Shown here one piece after another: positions 25,314 through 34,624 of a stretch of 64,000 bases of DNA. Source of the DNA: Brucella rhizosphaerae (GTDB lineage: Bacteria > Pseudomonadota > Alphaproteobacteria > Rhizobiales > Rhizobiaceae); contig NZ_NNRK01000035.1 in assembly GCF_002252475.1 (NCBI RefSeq), forward strand, positions 283,208-347,207, given 5' to 3'. Under the pieces are notes generated by a model, which worked only from the letters and a program-made list of their open reading frames with translations, was not told the DNA's origin and made no database searches. The position numbers were made by a program, and so were the translations under genes. Position 1 is the stretch's first letter. Every line of letters starts with the position of its first letter.

Positions 25314-26232
25314 CGATAAGATCCTCTTCCTGATTGACAGGGTCGCCAACTTTGACTGTGAAATGGATGCCCGATTTGCCGAGCGTGCATTTGAAAAGCT
25401 GCTGATCGCCTGCGCGAAGCCGTACCTGCTCCATTGCATCGACGGGGAGTTTCAGCACCTGTCCGATTTCAAGTTTTGAAAGGGCTTCCAGCGTCATGCT
25501 GCCCTGTTGAATGAATGTCTCAAGCTCAATGCGGGCGCGGCTGACTTCATTACGCATCTTCTTGGACCAGGCAGGGTCGGCCTGGTTCATCGGACGGCGC
25601 AGGAAAGCAGCCACTGCATCCTGCATTGGCTTATGCGTGTTTCTGGGCAAAAGGAGATGCAGAGCACCGGTCTTGCCTGCTGCGACAACGTCGATCCGGC
25701 AGACGAAGAGGCGCGAGCGCTCAAGGTCTTCGCCATTGAATTCGGCTGTGTCCAAGCATTCGCCGGGTGCGAAAAGCGATTGCCCACCACCGGTAAACAC
25801 CTGATCCAGTGCTGCCGCCATATGCGATGTCAGCTGGCCGGAAACCTTGCGTTCAAGCATGCCAAAGGGGCGTTCGAGATCAAAGCTGCCAAGATTTCCC
25901 TGCGCACCGAACATGGTTTCGATGACTGAAAACACCAGCGTTGCGTCGGCCGTCAGATAGAGAGTGCAACCCCAGCGGTCGGCTTTGAGCGGTGCGATAA
26001 TTGCTGCCTGATCGAGAATGGCATTGATGGCGGCATCATCAGCCGTTTCTACCTGACCAGTTTCAGCATCGAACGCGGCAGCGCTTCCCTGTTTGAGACG
26101 GCCACAAAAATTGGACGATGCATCCTTGAATACATGCGCGAGCGATTTGAGGTCGTCGCCGGAAAGTCCGGCTGCGCGTAAAAGGTTATCTGCAAGCACG
26201 TCGTTTTTGCGGTTTTGGCCCAGTGTAGTCAT
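25294..26232 (-). CDS. fliM: Flagellar motor switch protein FliM
   Basis: 312 residues. The middle CheC-like domain (about 40-215) contains LERPFGMLERKVSGQLTSHM, and the C-terminal SpoA domain contains QVLKLPVDAMEQVRLRAGDQ near 263. The canonical N-terminal CheY-binding peptide LSQxEIDALL is not recognisable; the protein opens MTTLGQNRKNDVLADNLL, as in rhizobial FliM. It links FliG to FliN in the C ring. It follows motA by two bases. Confidence 0.92.
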   Translation of the reverse strand: MTTLGQNRKNDVLADNLLRAAGLSGDDLKSLAHVFKDASSNFCGRLKQGSAAAFDAETGQVETADDAAINAILDQAAIIAPLKADRWGCTLYLTADATLVFSVIETMFGAQGNLGSFDLERPFGMLERKVSGQLTSHMAAALDQVFTGGGQSLFAPGECLDTAEFNGEDLERSRLFVCRIDVVAAGKTGALHLLLPRNTHKPMQDAVAAFLRRPMNQADPAWSKKMRNEVSRARIELETFIQQGSMTLEALSKLEIGQVLKLPVDAMEQVRLRAGDQQLFKCTLGKSGIHFTVKVGDPVNQEEDLIDELVAG

Positions 26233-26234
26233 AA

Positions 26235-27107
26235 TCAGGCAGCCTGCTGGATCGGCGTGGTCGCCATGGTTTCCTGCTCAACCACGTCGATGCTTGGACG
26301 CTCATAGGCTGAAATGGTCTTGCGGCCATATTCGAGCGCGATCTGCGGCAGCGAGCCATTCATGTAGGCAAGCAGTGTCTGCTTCACGACTGTATAGAGA
26401 CGGTTTTGCTTGTCTCGGGTTGATTTGATCTTGGTCGCGATTGGGCCAACGACACCATAGGAGAAGAAAATACCGGCAAATGTTCCGACAAGTGCTGCAC
26501 CGATCAGGTGACCAAGCACTTCCGGGGACTGATTGAGCGCGCCCATCGCTTTAATAACACCGAGAACGGCGGCAACGATGCCAAGTGCCGGAAGCGCTTC
26601 CGAAATCGACACCATGGCCTGATAGGGCTTCAGCTTGTCACGCGAGAGCGTGTGGATTTCTTCATCCATCAGCGATTCAATTTCATGCGGACGTACATTG
26701 CCGACAATGATGAGACGGCAATAATCGCAGATGAAGTGTACGAGGTCATCGTTTTTCAGAACGCTCGGATAGGCCTGGAAGATCGCGGACTCTTTTGGAT
26801 TGTCGATATGGACTTCCACCTCATTGCGCGACTTTGCGCGCAATTCCCGCATCAGGCTGTAGAGCAGGCCCAGAACGTCGAGATAATCGCGCTGCTTTGG
26901 TACGGCATTTGCGAAGGCTTCCATGCAAGCCTTACCTGTATCTTTAACCAGCGAGAGTGGGTTGGCGACAAAGAATGTGCCGAGTGCTGCGCCCAGAATA
27001 ATGACGAATTCCCATGGCTGGATAAGCACGCTGACGTGACCGCCCATGGCGATGAAACCGCCGAGCATGCAGCCCAGTGTGATGGCGAGGCCGATGAGAA
27101 TACCCAA
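26235..27107 (-). CDS. motA: Flagellar stator protein MotA
   Basis: 290 residues with four membrane segments and the large cytoplasmic loop that carries the charged residues contacting Fli[17 protein letters not shown] and [20 protein letters not shown] are the conserved third and fourth helices lining the proton path. The start appears to be TTG at 27105-27107 ([12 protein letters not shown]), since the nearby ATG at 27114 is in another frame. It is first in the leftward operon, and the 163 bases to the rightward DUF1217 gene hold the divergent promoters. It pairs with MotB at 40931. Confidence 0.95.
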   Translation of the reverse strand: MGILIGLAITLGCMLGGFIAMGGHVSVLIQPWEFVIILGAALGTFFVANPLSLVKDTGKACMEAFANAVPKQRDYLDVLGLLYSLMRELRAKSRNEVEVHIDNPKESAIFQAYPSVLKNDDLVHFICDYCRLIIVGNVRPHEIESLMDEEIHTLSRDKLKPYQAMVSISEALPALGIVAAVLGVIKAMGALNQSPEVLGHLIGAALVGTFAGIFFSYGVVGPIATKIKSTRDKQNRLYTVVKQTLLAYMNGSLPQIALEYGRKTISAYERPSIDVVEQETMATTPIQQAA

Positions 27108-27270
27108 AGCGCATGACTCCCGTTGGTTCGAACTTATTTTTACACCTTAAGGAATGCGCCTTGTGCGAAGCTTGCCATTTGACGCTGATCATGTGGACCT
27201 GAATTTTTAATCAGCTTCGGACAAGCTTGATCGAGCATAACGGCTGGGAAAAGTTTCAGGGGGTTCTCGC

Positions 27271-28059
27271 ATGGTCAACACGATGATGAGTTATCGGCTG
27301 ATTGCGTCCGATATGACGCGGTCGTTGCAGCGCGTCTCGAAGGAGCCTGTGGTTGAGCGGGAAACCGCGTATTACAAAGAGAATATCGGCAAGGTTAAAT
27401 CCATTGACGATTTCATGTCTGATACCCGGCTTTTTAATTACGCGATGAAGGCATTTGGCCTTGAAGATATGGCCTATGCGAAAGCTTTCGTGCGCAAGAT
27501 CCTTACCGAAGGTGTCAAAAACGATGACGCCATGGCGAACAAGCTGACCGATAAGCGCTACAAAGAATTCGCAACAACGTTTGATTTTGCTGGCAAGGGT
27601 GACAAGGCGACGGAAGGCACTGCTCCACAGCAAGGTGTGATGGACAAATATGTCCGTCAGACGCTTGAAACAGAAGCAGGCAGTCAGAATGAAGGCGTTC
27701 GTCTGGCGCTCTATTTTGAGCGCAAGGCATCTACTATCACCAATGCTTACGAAATCCTCGGCGACAAAGCGTTGCTTACGATGATGCAGACGACGTTTGG
27801 CTGGCCTGCAGCTATGTCGAATGCCGACATCGATAAGCAGGCCAAGATGATCGATGCCAAAGTCGACTTCTCGAAGATGTCCGATCCAGACTATGTGTCG
27901 AAGCTGATTTCGCGTTTCACTGCCATGCATGAAATGAACAATCCGACGGCGAGCAGCCCTGCTTCCATTGCGTCGCTGCTGTTGGGTGGAACGTCGTCAG
28001 TTGGCATTTCGGCCAACATTCTGACCACATTGCAAAACTTCAAGCCGGGCGGACGTTGA
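27271..28059 (+). CDS. DUF1217 flagellar-cluster protein
   Basis: 262 residues, no membrane segment or signal peptide. Mostly helical, opening MMSYRLIASDMTRSLQRV, with AFGLEDMAYAKAFVRKILTEG near 60-80 and a hydrophobic, Ser-rich C-terminus. I recognise DUF1217, found in rhizobial flagellar clusters just upstream of flgF; its function is not established. It follows GGGGG eleven bases before the ATG and precedes flgF by three bases. A secreted or export-linked role is possible because the C-terminus resembles rod/hook-type helices, but this is inference. Confidence 0.8.
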   Translation: MVNTMMSYRLIASDMTRSLQRVSKEPVVERETAYYKENIGKVKSIDDFMSDTRLFNYAMKAFGLEDMAYAKAFVRKILTEGVKNDDAMANKLTDKRYKEFATTFDFAGKGDKATEGTAPQQGVMDKYVRQTLETEAGSQNEGVRLALYFERKASTITNAYEILGDKALLTMMQTTFGWPAAMSNADIDKQAKMIDAKVDFSKMSDPDYVSKLISRFTAMHEMNNPTASSPASIASLLLGGTSSVGISANILTTLQNFKPGGR

Positions 28060-28062
28060 TCG

Positions 28063-28794
28063 ATGCAGAATAATTCCATCTATGTCGGGCTTTCTTCGCT
28101 CGTAACGCTCGAGCGGCGGATGAACGCCATCGCTCATAATGTGGCGAATATTTCGACCCCGGGCTTTCGTGGCGAGGGCACCAAGTTCGATACCATTGTG
28201 TCGAATAAGGCAAGCGAAGACATAAACTTTGCGACTGCTGGCAAGAGCTTCATCCGAACCGAAGCAGGATCGTTGCTTGAAACTGGCAATCCATTTGATG
28301 TTGCGGTCAAAGGCAATGTCTGGATGTCGGTTAATACGCCGCAAGGTCTGGTCTATACCCGCGACGGGCGCATGAAGATGATGCCGACCGGCGAACTGGT
28401 GTCTGTGACGGGAAACTCCATTCTTGACGTTGGTGGCGCACCGATTGTGCTCAATCCGGATGGTGGAGCACCGAAAATCTCGAGCGATGGCGCGGTCTAT
28501 CAGAACGGTGCGCAGATCGGTGCCATCGGCCTATTCTCAATTCCTGCCGATGCGGATTTGAGTTATGCGGGCAATTCCGGCGTTGTGCCGAACAAGCCCG
28601 CGCAGCCAGTCGTTGACGATATGAGCGCAGGCGTTGTGCAGGGCATGATTGAAGGCTCCAATGTTGATGGTATGACGGAAATGACACGGTTGATCAGTGT
28701 CAGTCGTGCTTTCGAGCAGGTCAACAATCTGCTTGGCCAGCAGGAGAACACAGTCGCTGAAGCCATCAGAACGCTGGGCTCCAAAAACGGATGA
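28063..28794 (+). CDS. flgF: Flagellar proximal rod protein FlgF
   Basis: 243 residues. The N-terminal rod motif (SLVTLERRMNAIAHNVANISTPGF, read in part) and the C-terminal helix MTEMTRLISVSRAFEQVNNLL are the paired D0 signatures of axial proteins. A middle domain near 80-180 is of the FlgE/F/G type. It is exported by the flagellar apparatus and assembles in the rod. Its stop overlaps the fliI ATG by four bases. Confidence 0.95.
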   Translation: MQNNSIYVGLSSLVTLERRMNAIAHNVANISTPGFRGEGTKFDTIVSNKASEDINFATAGKSFIRTEAGSLLETGNPFDVAVKGNVWMSVNTPQGLVYTRDGRMKMMPTGELVSVTGNSILDVGGAPIVLNPDGGAPKISSDGAVYQNGAQIGAIGLFSIPADADLSYAGNSGVVPNKPAQPVVDDMSAGVVQGMIEGSNVDGMTEMTRLISVSRAFEQVNNLLGQQENTVAEAIRTLGSKNG

Positions 28795-30140
28795 TACCTG
28801 ACCTCCCGCTCGCGCGGCTCGCCGCTTTTGCACGTCAGCAATCGATAGCACCAAAGCCGCTGACCGGCATTGGCGGCACGGTGAGCGATGTGTCGCGTTC
28901 GGCAATTGCTGTGCGCGGGTTGTCACGTGATGCGCGTTTGGGTGATACGGTGGCGATCCGTGCTGATGGTGGACAAAGCCTTGCGGAAATCATCCGCGTT
29001 GCAGACCGTCAGGTGCTGGTGAAACCTTTCGATGATCGCATTATTCCTTCACTTGGTGCGGCTGTTTTTGAGGAAGGCCCACTTCGCATTCGCCCGGCAC
29101 CGGAATGGCGTGGCCGGGTCATTAATGCGCTTGGTGAAGCGGTTGACGGCAAGGGTTCGTTACAGCCTGGCACACGGCCCATGGCGTCCGAGAGCCTGGC
29201 TCTGGCTGCATTGCGCCGTGCCCGTGTTGATCGCGGGCTTCGCACTGGCGTCAATGTAATTGATATTTTCACGCCGCTCTGTTTCGGGCAGCGCATCGGT
29301 ATTTTTGCAGGCTCCGGTGTCGGCAAATCTACATTGCTTGCCATGATGACGCGCGCGGCTGATTTTGACACTGTGGTTCTGGCTCTGACGGGCGAGCGTG
29401 GCCGCGAAGTGCGTGAAATGCTTGAAGAGACTATGGCGGGGCATCTCAACAAGACTGTAACGGTGGTTGCCACTGGTGACGAGAGCCCGATGATGCGCCG
29501 CCTTGCCCCCAATACCGCGACGGCGATAGCCGAGTATTTCCGCGATCTCGGACAAAACGTCCTGCTGATCGTGGATTCGGTCACCCGCTTTGCGCATGCG
29601 GCGCGCGAAGTGGCTATTGCCGCTGAAGAACCGCCAGTTTCGCGCGGCTATCCGCCAAGTGTGTTCAGCCAGTTGCCACGCCTTCTTGAACGGGCGGGAC
29701 CGGGCATCAGCGAGGCAGGCGGCAGTATCACCGGTATTTATTCGGTGCTGGTTGATGGCGATGATCATAATGATCCGGTTTCAGACACCATTCGCGGCAC
29801 GCTGGATGGGCATATCGTGCTCGACCGGGCAATTGCGGCTCAGGGGCGGTTCCCGGCGGTTGATATTCCCGCATCGGTATCGCGTCTGGCGAAGCATAAC
29901 TGGACGCCGGAACAGCGCAAGCTTGCAGGACAGTTGCGCAGTATGGTGGCGCGGTTTGAGGAAACGCGCGATCTGCGCGCAATTGGAGCCTATCAAAAGG
30001 GGCATGACGGGTTGTTGGATCAGGCCGTCGATCTGGTGCCGCGTATTTATGATGCGCTGCAACAGTCGCCCGAAACGGGCCTTTCGGAAGACCCTTATCA
30101 CGACCTTGCCGCAGCGTTGCGCGGAGAAAAACAGACATGA
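28791..30140 (+). CDS. fliI: Flagellum-specific export ATPase FliI
   Basis: 449 residues, an F1-beta-like hexameric ATPase. Walker A AGSGVGKST is at 173-181, LLIVDSVTRFAHAAREVA holds Walker B, and SRGYPPSVFSQLPRLLERAG is the type III ATPase signature. With FliH and FliJ it readies substrates at the export gate. It is translationally coupled to flgF upstream and to the small membrane-protein gene downstream (ATGA at 30137-30140). Confidence 0.97.
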   Translation: MIPDLPLARLAAFARQQSIAPKPLTGIGGTVSDVSRSAIAVRGLSRDARLGDTVAIRADGGQSLAEIIRVADRQVLVKPFDDRIIPSLGAAVFEEGPLRIRPAPEWRGRVINALGEAVDGKGSLQPGTRPMASESLALAALRRARVDRGLRTGVNVIDIFTPLCFGQRIGIFAGSGVGKSTLLAMMTRAADFDTVVLALTGERGREVREMLEETMAGHLNKTVTVVATGDESPMMRRLAPNTATAIAEYFRDLGQNVLLIVDSVTRFAHAAREVAIAAEEPPVSRGYPPSVFSQLPRLLERAGPGISEAGGSITGIYSVLVDGDDHNDPVSDTIRGTLDGHIVLDRAIAAQGRFPAVDIPASVSRLAKHNWTPEQRKLAGQLRSMVARFEETRDLRAIGAYQKGHDGLLDQAVDLVPRIYDALQQSPETGLSEDPYHDLAAALRGEKQT

Positions 30141-30754
30141 AGAACATGATGCAGGGGTCTCGCAAGAGGCGGGAAGAGGACGTTCTCGCTGATCTTGCGG
30201 CAGAGGTGGAAGCAGCTACCGCAACGGAAACTAAAAAGCCGCAAAGCCAGGTCGACCGCTATCTCAAGATCGCGGCTATTACGCTCGCGGTCGGCTGCGC
30301 GATGCTTCCTTTCATTACATATTTGCAGCGCGTTGATCTCAGTCCTGACAAAAAGGCGGATACCAAGATCGTTGATCCGCTTGATCGTTCGGAACAGAAG
30401 ACTGTGCGCCAGTTCCCTTCGTTCCGGCCCAACGATCTGGTTGCGCCGAATGAGAACATCGATAGCACGACGACTGGTTCGGTTATGTCCAATGGCAAGG
30501 GATTGCCCGGAACAGGTGCTGGGAATGGTGGCGATGGCAATGGCGAAGGTCAATCTCTCCCAAAGCCGGTATTTGCGCTGCGCGAAGTGGTCGGCGGCAT
30601 GGCGATGATCGAGGACACATCCGGCTATTGGTTCGTGGAAAGAGGCTCGCTTCTGCCTGATGGCAGCCATCTTGTTTCAATCGGGCGAGGCAACCAGGCG
30701 GGTACGTGGAAACTCACGACAACCTCCGGTGATGTGATTGAGATGCGCAAGTAG
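30137..30754 (+). CDS. Uncharacterised single-pass membrane protein between fliI and flgB
   Basis: 205 residues. A charged cytoplasmic N-terminus (1-42) precedes one membrane segment at about 43-62 (LKIAAITLAVGCAMLPFITY). The periplasmic part has a Gly/Asn-rich linker near 125-140 and a small beta-rich C-terminal domain (FALREVVGGMAMIEDTSGYW onward). An equivalent unnamed gene occupies this position in other rhizobial clusters. The ATG overlaps the fliI stop. Function unknown; topology fits an export-gate or motor accessory protein. Confidence 0.75.
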   Translation: MKNMMQGSRKRREEDVLADLAAEVEAATATETKKPQSQVDRYLKIAAITLAVGCAMLPFITYLQRVDLSPDKKADTKIVDPLDRSEQKTVRQFPSFRPNDLVAPNENIDSTTTGSVMSNGKGLPGTGAGNGGDGNGEGQSLPKPVFALREVVGGMAMIEDTSGYWFVERGSLLPDGSHLVSIGRGNQAGTWKLTTTSGDVIEMRK

Positions 30755-30937
30755 CCGCAGGGAAACCTGTCTGCGTGTTCTCATTGTTCGTGTTGACCGC
30801 AGGTCTTATCCAAAGACTGACCGCACCTAATCAAAAGACATAATTTCTCATTGCACCTACGCCCTATGACGTAAGCTACGCAAGCTTGACGCAAGTTCCG
30901 ACCTTTAAGTTAACAAACTATAAAGGCGGGAAACTCC

Positions 30938-31318
30938 ATGAGCTCCATTCATCTTTTCGATCTGGCTGCAAGGCAGGCGCAGTGGTTGTCGGTACGACAG
31001 GCCACAGTTGCGGGCAATGTTGCCAATGCGAATACGCCGGATTTCCGGGCGCGCGACGTTCAGCCCTTCGCAGATGTGTTGGACAAGACCCAGCTCACTA
31101 TGGCTGCAACCAGTCCTCAGCATCTGGAAGTCGAAGCGAATGGTATTGCGGGTGCTCGTCTGCGTCCTGAAGACATCACCGAGCAGACCCATTCCGGCAA
31201 TACGGTCGATGTTGAACGCGAAATGATGAAGGCTGGCGAGGTCGCCCGCGACTATTCACTCAACACAAGCATCGTCAAAGCGTTTCATCGCATGATGCTG
31301 TCTGTGGCGAAGGGGTAA
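30938..31318 (+). CDS. flgB: Flagellar proximal rod protein FlgB
   Basis: 126 residues. The rod N-terminal motif RQATVAGNVANANTPDFRARD lies near 24-44, and the C-terminal helix runs through SLNTSIVKAFHRMML. It follows a 183-base gap with its own promoter region; TTGACG near 30887 is a possible -35 box. It heads flgB-flgC-fliE-flgG. GGCGGGAAACTCC before the ATG supplies the ribosome site. Confidence 0.95.
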   Translation: MSSIHLFDLAARQAQWLSVRQATVAGNVANANTPDFRARDVQPFADVLDKTQLTMAATSPQHLEVEANGIAGARLRPEDITEQTHSGNTVDVEREMMKAGEVARDYSLNTSIVKAFHRMMLSVAKG

Positions 31319-31321
31319 GCG

Positions 31322-31741
31322 ATGTCAGACGCTTTGCAGAATAGCTTGAAGATCGCAGCATCGGGCCTGTCGGCACAGTCGACCCGTTTGCGCGTCGTTT
31401 CTGAAAATCTTGCCAATGCGCAGGCGACCGCCAAGACGGCAGATGCTGATCCCTATCGCCGCAAAACTGTATCCTTCCGCACGGAAGTGGAGCAGAGCAC
31501 GGGTGCTGCTGAGGTCCGGGTTGCCGAAGTTGGCAAAGACACCTCCGCCTTTATCGAAGAATATGATCCAAGCCATCCGGCTGCGGATGCGCGTGGCTAT
31601 GTGAAATATCCCAACGTCAACATGGTCGTCGAAATGGCGGACATGCGTGAAGCCAACCGTTCTTATGAAGCCAATTTGCAGGTCGTCAAGCAGGCGCGTG
31701 AGCTGATCTCGATGACCATCGATCTCCTGAGGAGCACTTAA
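31322..31741 (+). CDS. flgC: Flagellar proximal rod protein FlgC
   Basis: 139 residues. The N-terminal [20 protein letters not shown] motif and the C-terminal [20 protein letters not shown] helix are the rod-protein signatures, and [16 protein letters not shown] is characteristic of FlgC. It starts three bases after flgB and its stop overlaps the fliE ATG by one base. Confidence 0.96.
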   Translation: MSDALQNSLKIAASGLSAQSTRLRVVSENLANAQATAKTADADPYRRKTVSFRTEVEQSTGAAEVRVAEVGKDTSAFIEEYDPSHPAADARGYVKYPNVNMVVEMADMREANRSYEANLQVVKQARELISMTIDLLRST

Positions 31742-32076
31742 TGTACGACTCGATTATGAGCGTTTCGGCGCGCAACGCCCTGTCGCGTCTTTCTGAAACA
31801 GTTGCTGAAAAGAGCGTTGGCTCAACATCGGCTCCGCAAGCTATTCCTGCCACTCCGGGCGCTTCGTTCGGTGAAGTCCTGTCACAAATGACGGATTCGG
31901 TCGGCCAGAAGCTGCAGGCTGCCGAAGCTAACTCTATTCAGGGCATTAAAGGCGATGCTCCGCTGCGCGATGTAGTCAGCTCTGTCATGGAAGCTGAACA
32001 GTCGCTTCAGACGGCGATCGCGATCCGCGACAAGATCGTGCAGGCCTATCTCGAAATCAGCCGTATGCCGGTTTGA
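31741..32076 (+). CDS. fliE: MS ring-rod junction protein FliE
   Basis: 111 residues. [22 protein letters not shown] and the C-terminal [21 protein letters not shown] with EISRMPV are the FliE signature. It joins the FliF ring to the rod and is the first export substrate. It overlaps flgC by one base. Confidence 0.95.
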   Translation: MYDSIMSVSARNALSRLSETVAEKSVGSTSAPQAIPATPGASFGEVLSQMTDSVGQKLQAAEANSIQGIKGDAPLRDVVSSVMEAEQSLQTAIAIRDKIVQAYLEISRMPV

Positions 32077-32115
32077 GTCAAGTCTGAGCTTCCCTCTTTG
32101 ATTTAAGGACCTGCC

Positions 32116-32904
32116 ATGAAAGCCCTGACGATTGCCGCAACCGGTATGAACGCCCAGCAGCTCAATCTGGAAGTGATTGCGAATAACATCGCCAATATCA
32201 ATACAACGGGCTTCAAGCGTGCACGCGCCGAGTTTTCTGATTTGCTGTATCAATCGGAACGCACGGCAGGTGTCCCCAATCAGGCCAATCAGGCAATTGT
32301 GCCCGAAGGCGCTTTGGTTGGGCTGGGTGTGCAGACTGCGGCTGTGCGCAATCTCCATATGCAGGGAAGCTTCAACCAGACTGGCAATCCGTATGACGTG
32401 GCATTGACCGGACGCGGTTGGTTCCAGATTCAGAGCCCGACGGGCGAAACGCTTTACACACGTGCTGGCGCATTCAACAAGAATGCTGACGGCCAGCTGG
32501 TCACCCTTGATGGCAATGCGATAGAGCCAGCCATCACTATTCCGCCTGATGCTATCGAGGTGACAGTGACGGAAACCGGGCAGGTCTTTGCCAAGCTGCA
32601 GGATCAGGTTAATCAGACCAATCTCGGTCAGCTGACGCTTGCAAATTTTACCAATGAAGCCGGTCTTGAGCCACTTGGCGGTAATCTGTACCGCGAAACA
32701 GAAGCCTCTGGCGGACCACTTGTCGGCGTTCCCGGTGATCCGGGTTACGGCGCGATCAAGCAGGGCTATCTCGAAGCATCCAATGTCGATCCGGTGAAAG
32801 AAATCACTGATCTGATCACGGCGCAGCGCGCCTATGAGATGAATTCCAAGGTCATTCAGGCTGCCGATGAAATGGCTGCGACCGTATCGAAAAACCTGCG
32901 CTAA
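32116..32904 (+). CDS. flgG: Flagellar distal rod protein FlgG
   Basis: 262 residues, the standard length. [20 protein letters not shown] is the axial N-terminal signature, [20 protein letters not shown] the FlgG-specific middle region, and [20 protein letters not shown] the C-terminal helix. AAGGACC lies seven bases before the ATG. It forms the distal rod that the P and L rings surround. Confidence 0.97.
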   Translation: MKALTIAATGMNAQQLNLEVIANNIANINTTGFKRARAEFSDLLYQSERTAGVPNQANQAIVPEGALVGLGVQTAAVRNLHMQGSFNQTGNPYDVALTGRGWFQIQSPTGETLYTRAGAFNKNADGQLVTLDGNAIEPAITIPPDAIEVTVTETGQVFAKLQDQVNQTNLGQLTLANFTNEAGLEPLGGNLYRETEASGGPLVGVPGDPGYGAIKQGYLEASNVDPVKEITDLITAQRAYEMNSKVIQAADEMAATVSKNLR

Positions 32905-32909
32905 CGGTG

Positions 32910-33398
32910 ATGGCGATGAGTTATACGAAGGCACTTTCGCGGAAAACAAGGCTGGCAATCACCGCCGGCCTTCTGCTGTTCGCAGTGACGGGCGCAAGCG
33001 CTGCCGAGCGTATCGCCTTTGTCGTTCCATCGGCTACCGTCTACCCTGGTCAGATCGTAAGCGATACCGCACTTCTGGAAAAGCAGTTTTTCATCAGTGC
33101 ACCAGCGGCAAGCCAGTATGTTCTCTCTCAGGAACAGGCCACAGGCAAAGTAGCGCGTAAGACGCTGCTTCCGGGCAAACCGATCCTCGTTTCTGCACTT
33201 GGTGAACCATCGCTGGTGAAGCGCGGCGTTCCTGCTCCGCTGGTATTTACTTCTGGTACGCTGGTCATAACCGCCATGGGGACGCCGCTTGAATCAGGTT
33301 CCGCCGGCGACTTCATCAAAATTCGCAATATCGACAGCGGCATCATCGTGTCAGGCACTGTGCTCGCCGATGGTCGCATTCAGGTGGGGATGCAGTGA
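32910..33398 (+). CDS. flgA: Flagellar P-ring assembly chaperone FlgA
   Basis: 162 residues from ATG 32910; a GTG three bases upstream and an ATG at 32916 are alternatives. A signal peptide ends near ASA-AE at about 34. The remainder is a SAF-like domain with VVPSATVYPGQIVSDTALL and a C-terminal half containing GDFIKIRNIDSGIIVSGTVL. It is shorter than enteric FlgA (about 219 residues), lacking much of the N-terminal domain. It assists FlgI assembly in the periplasm, and GTGA couples it to flgI. Confidence 0.9.
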   Translation: MAMSYTKALSRKTRLAITAGLLLFAVTGASAAERIAFVVPSATVYPGQIVSDTALLEKQFFISAPAASQYVLSQEQATGKVARKTLLPGKPILVSALGEPSLVKRGVPAPLVFTSGTLVITAMGTPLESGSAGDFIKIRNIDSGIIVSGTVLADGRIQVGMQ

Positions 33399-34624
33399 GA
33401 AAAACGCGCGCAGCCCTGATCGCTCTTTTGGTCATAGCACTCCAGCCAATCGCTGGTTTTGCCGACGAGTCCTCGAAAAACGCGCGTGAGTTTGGCAACG
33501 CCGTTGAGGCTGATGCGGACTGGCTCGGCTCTGGTGGTGATCCGTCGAAAATGGCTTATGCCGAGCTTGGCAGGGGCAGCGCAGTTGCGCGCCTTAAAGA
33601 CATTGCGACTATTCAGGGTGTGCGTGAAAACCAGCTTGTCGGCTATGGTCTCGTTATCGGTCTTAAAGGCAGTGGTGACAGCTTGCGCAACTCGCCCTTT
33701 ACCGAGCAATCCATGCGTGCCATGCTTGATAATCTTGGCATCAGTGCACCGCGCAATTCGACCCGCTCCAAGAATACAGCAGCTGTTATCGTGACGGCCA
33801 ATCTTCCCGCTTTTGCCGGAACCGGTTCGCGTATTGACATCACTGTATCCTCGCTTGGTGATGCGACCTCACTGCAAGGTGGTACGCTGGTTATGACGCC
33901 GCTTATGGGCGCGGATAATCAGATTTATGCGGTTGCGCAGGGTAACATGATCGTTTCAGGCTTTTCAGCCGAAGGCGAAGCCGCAAGCATAACCCAAGGC
34001 GTTCCGACATCAGGCCGCATCCCCAATGGCGCGCTGGTCGAGCGCGAAGTTGCAGGCAATTTCGGCAAAGACAGCGAAATGGTTGTCGAATTACGTGATC
34101 CTGACTTCACGACTGCAGTACGCGCTGCTGACACAATCAATGTTTTCGCCAAGCGTCGTTACGGACGTGGGGTGGCGATTGCACGTGATGCCAAAACCAT
34201 TCGTCTTCAGCGTCCGAAGAATGTTCCTGCTGCGCGCTTCCTTGCGGAACTTGAAGGCCTGCCAATTACGACCGATGAAGTCGCGCGTGTTGTGGTGGAT
34301 GAGCGCACTGGAACAGTGGTCATCGGCGAAAAAGTGCGCATCTCCAAAGTGGCTATCAGCCATGGCAGTTTGACGGTGAGGGTCACAGAAACGCCGATGG
34401 TCGTCCAGCCCGATCCATTCAGCTATGGCGAGACGGAAGTTGAACCGAACACCGATATCGCCGTCAATCAGGCCGATTCCAAAATTGGCATTCTGACCGG
34501 AGCTAATCTCGAGAATCTGGTGAAAGGCCTGAACCAGATTGGCGTTAAGCCGAACGGTATCATTGCTATTTTGCAGGCGATCAAGACGTCCGGCGCCCTT
34601 CATGCCGAACTGGTGGTGCAATGA
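33395..34624 (+). CDS. flgI: Flagellar P-ring protein FlgI with N-terminal insertion
   Basis: 409 residues from GTG 33395, about 40 longer than usual. After a signal peptide (1-23) comes a hydrophilic, acidic stretch (about 24-62). The conserved core then opens ARLKDIATIQGVRENQLVGYG near 65 and ends NQIGVKPNGIIAILQAIKTSGALHAELVVQ (read in part). It forms the periplasmic peptidoglycan ring around the rod. GTGA couples it to flgA and ATGA to motE. Confidence 0.95.
   Translation: MRKTRAALIALLVIALQPIAGFADESSKNAREFGNAVEADADWLGSGGDPSKMAYAELGRGSAVARLKDIATIQGVRENQLVGYGLVIGLKGSGDSLRNSPFTEQSMRAMLDNLGISAPRNSTRSKNTAAVIVTANLPAFAGTGSRIDITVSSLGDATSLQGGTLVMTPLMGADNQIYAVAQGNMIVSGFSAEGEAASITQGVPTSGRIPNGALVEREVAGNFGKDSEMVVELRDPDFTTAVRAADTINVFAKRRYGRGVAIARDAKTIRLQRPKNVPAARFLAELEGLPITTDEVARVVVDERTGTVVIGEKVRISKVAISHGSLTVRVTETPMVVQPDPFSYGETEVEPNTDIAVNQADSKIGILTGANLENLVKGLNQIGVKPNGIIAILQAIKTSGALHAELVVQ

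Noticed and set aside
27108..27270. Sigma-54 promoter between motA and the DUF1217 gene
   Set aside because: No TGGCAC-N5-TTGC match was seen by eye on either strand.
27256..27930. A 224-codon minus-strand frame opposite the DUF1217 gene
   Set aside because: His/Arg-rich shadow; the plus-strand product matches a known family and operon position.
31882..32958. A 358-codon open frame on the minus strand across fliE-flgG
   Set aside because: It is antisense to two certain flagellar genes, has no family signature, and mirrors their codon pattern.
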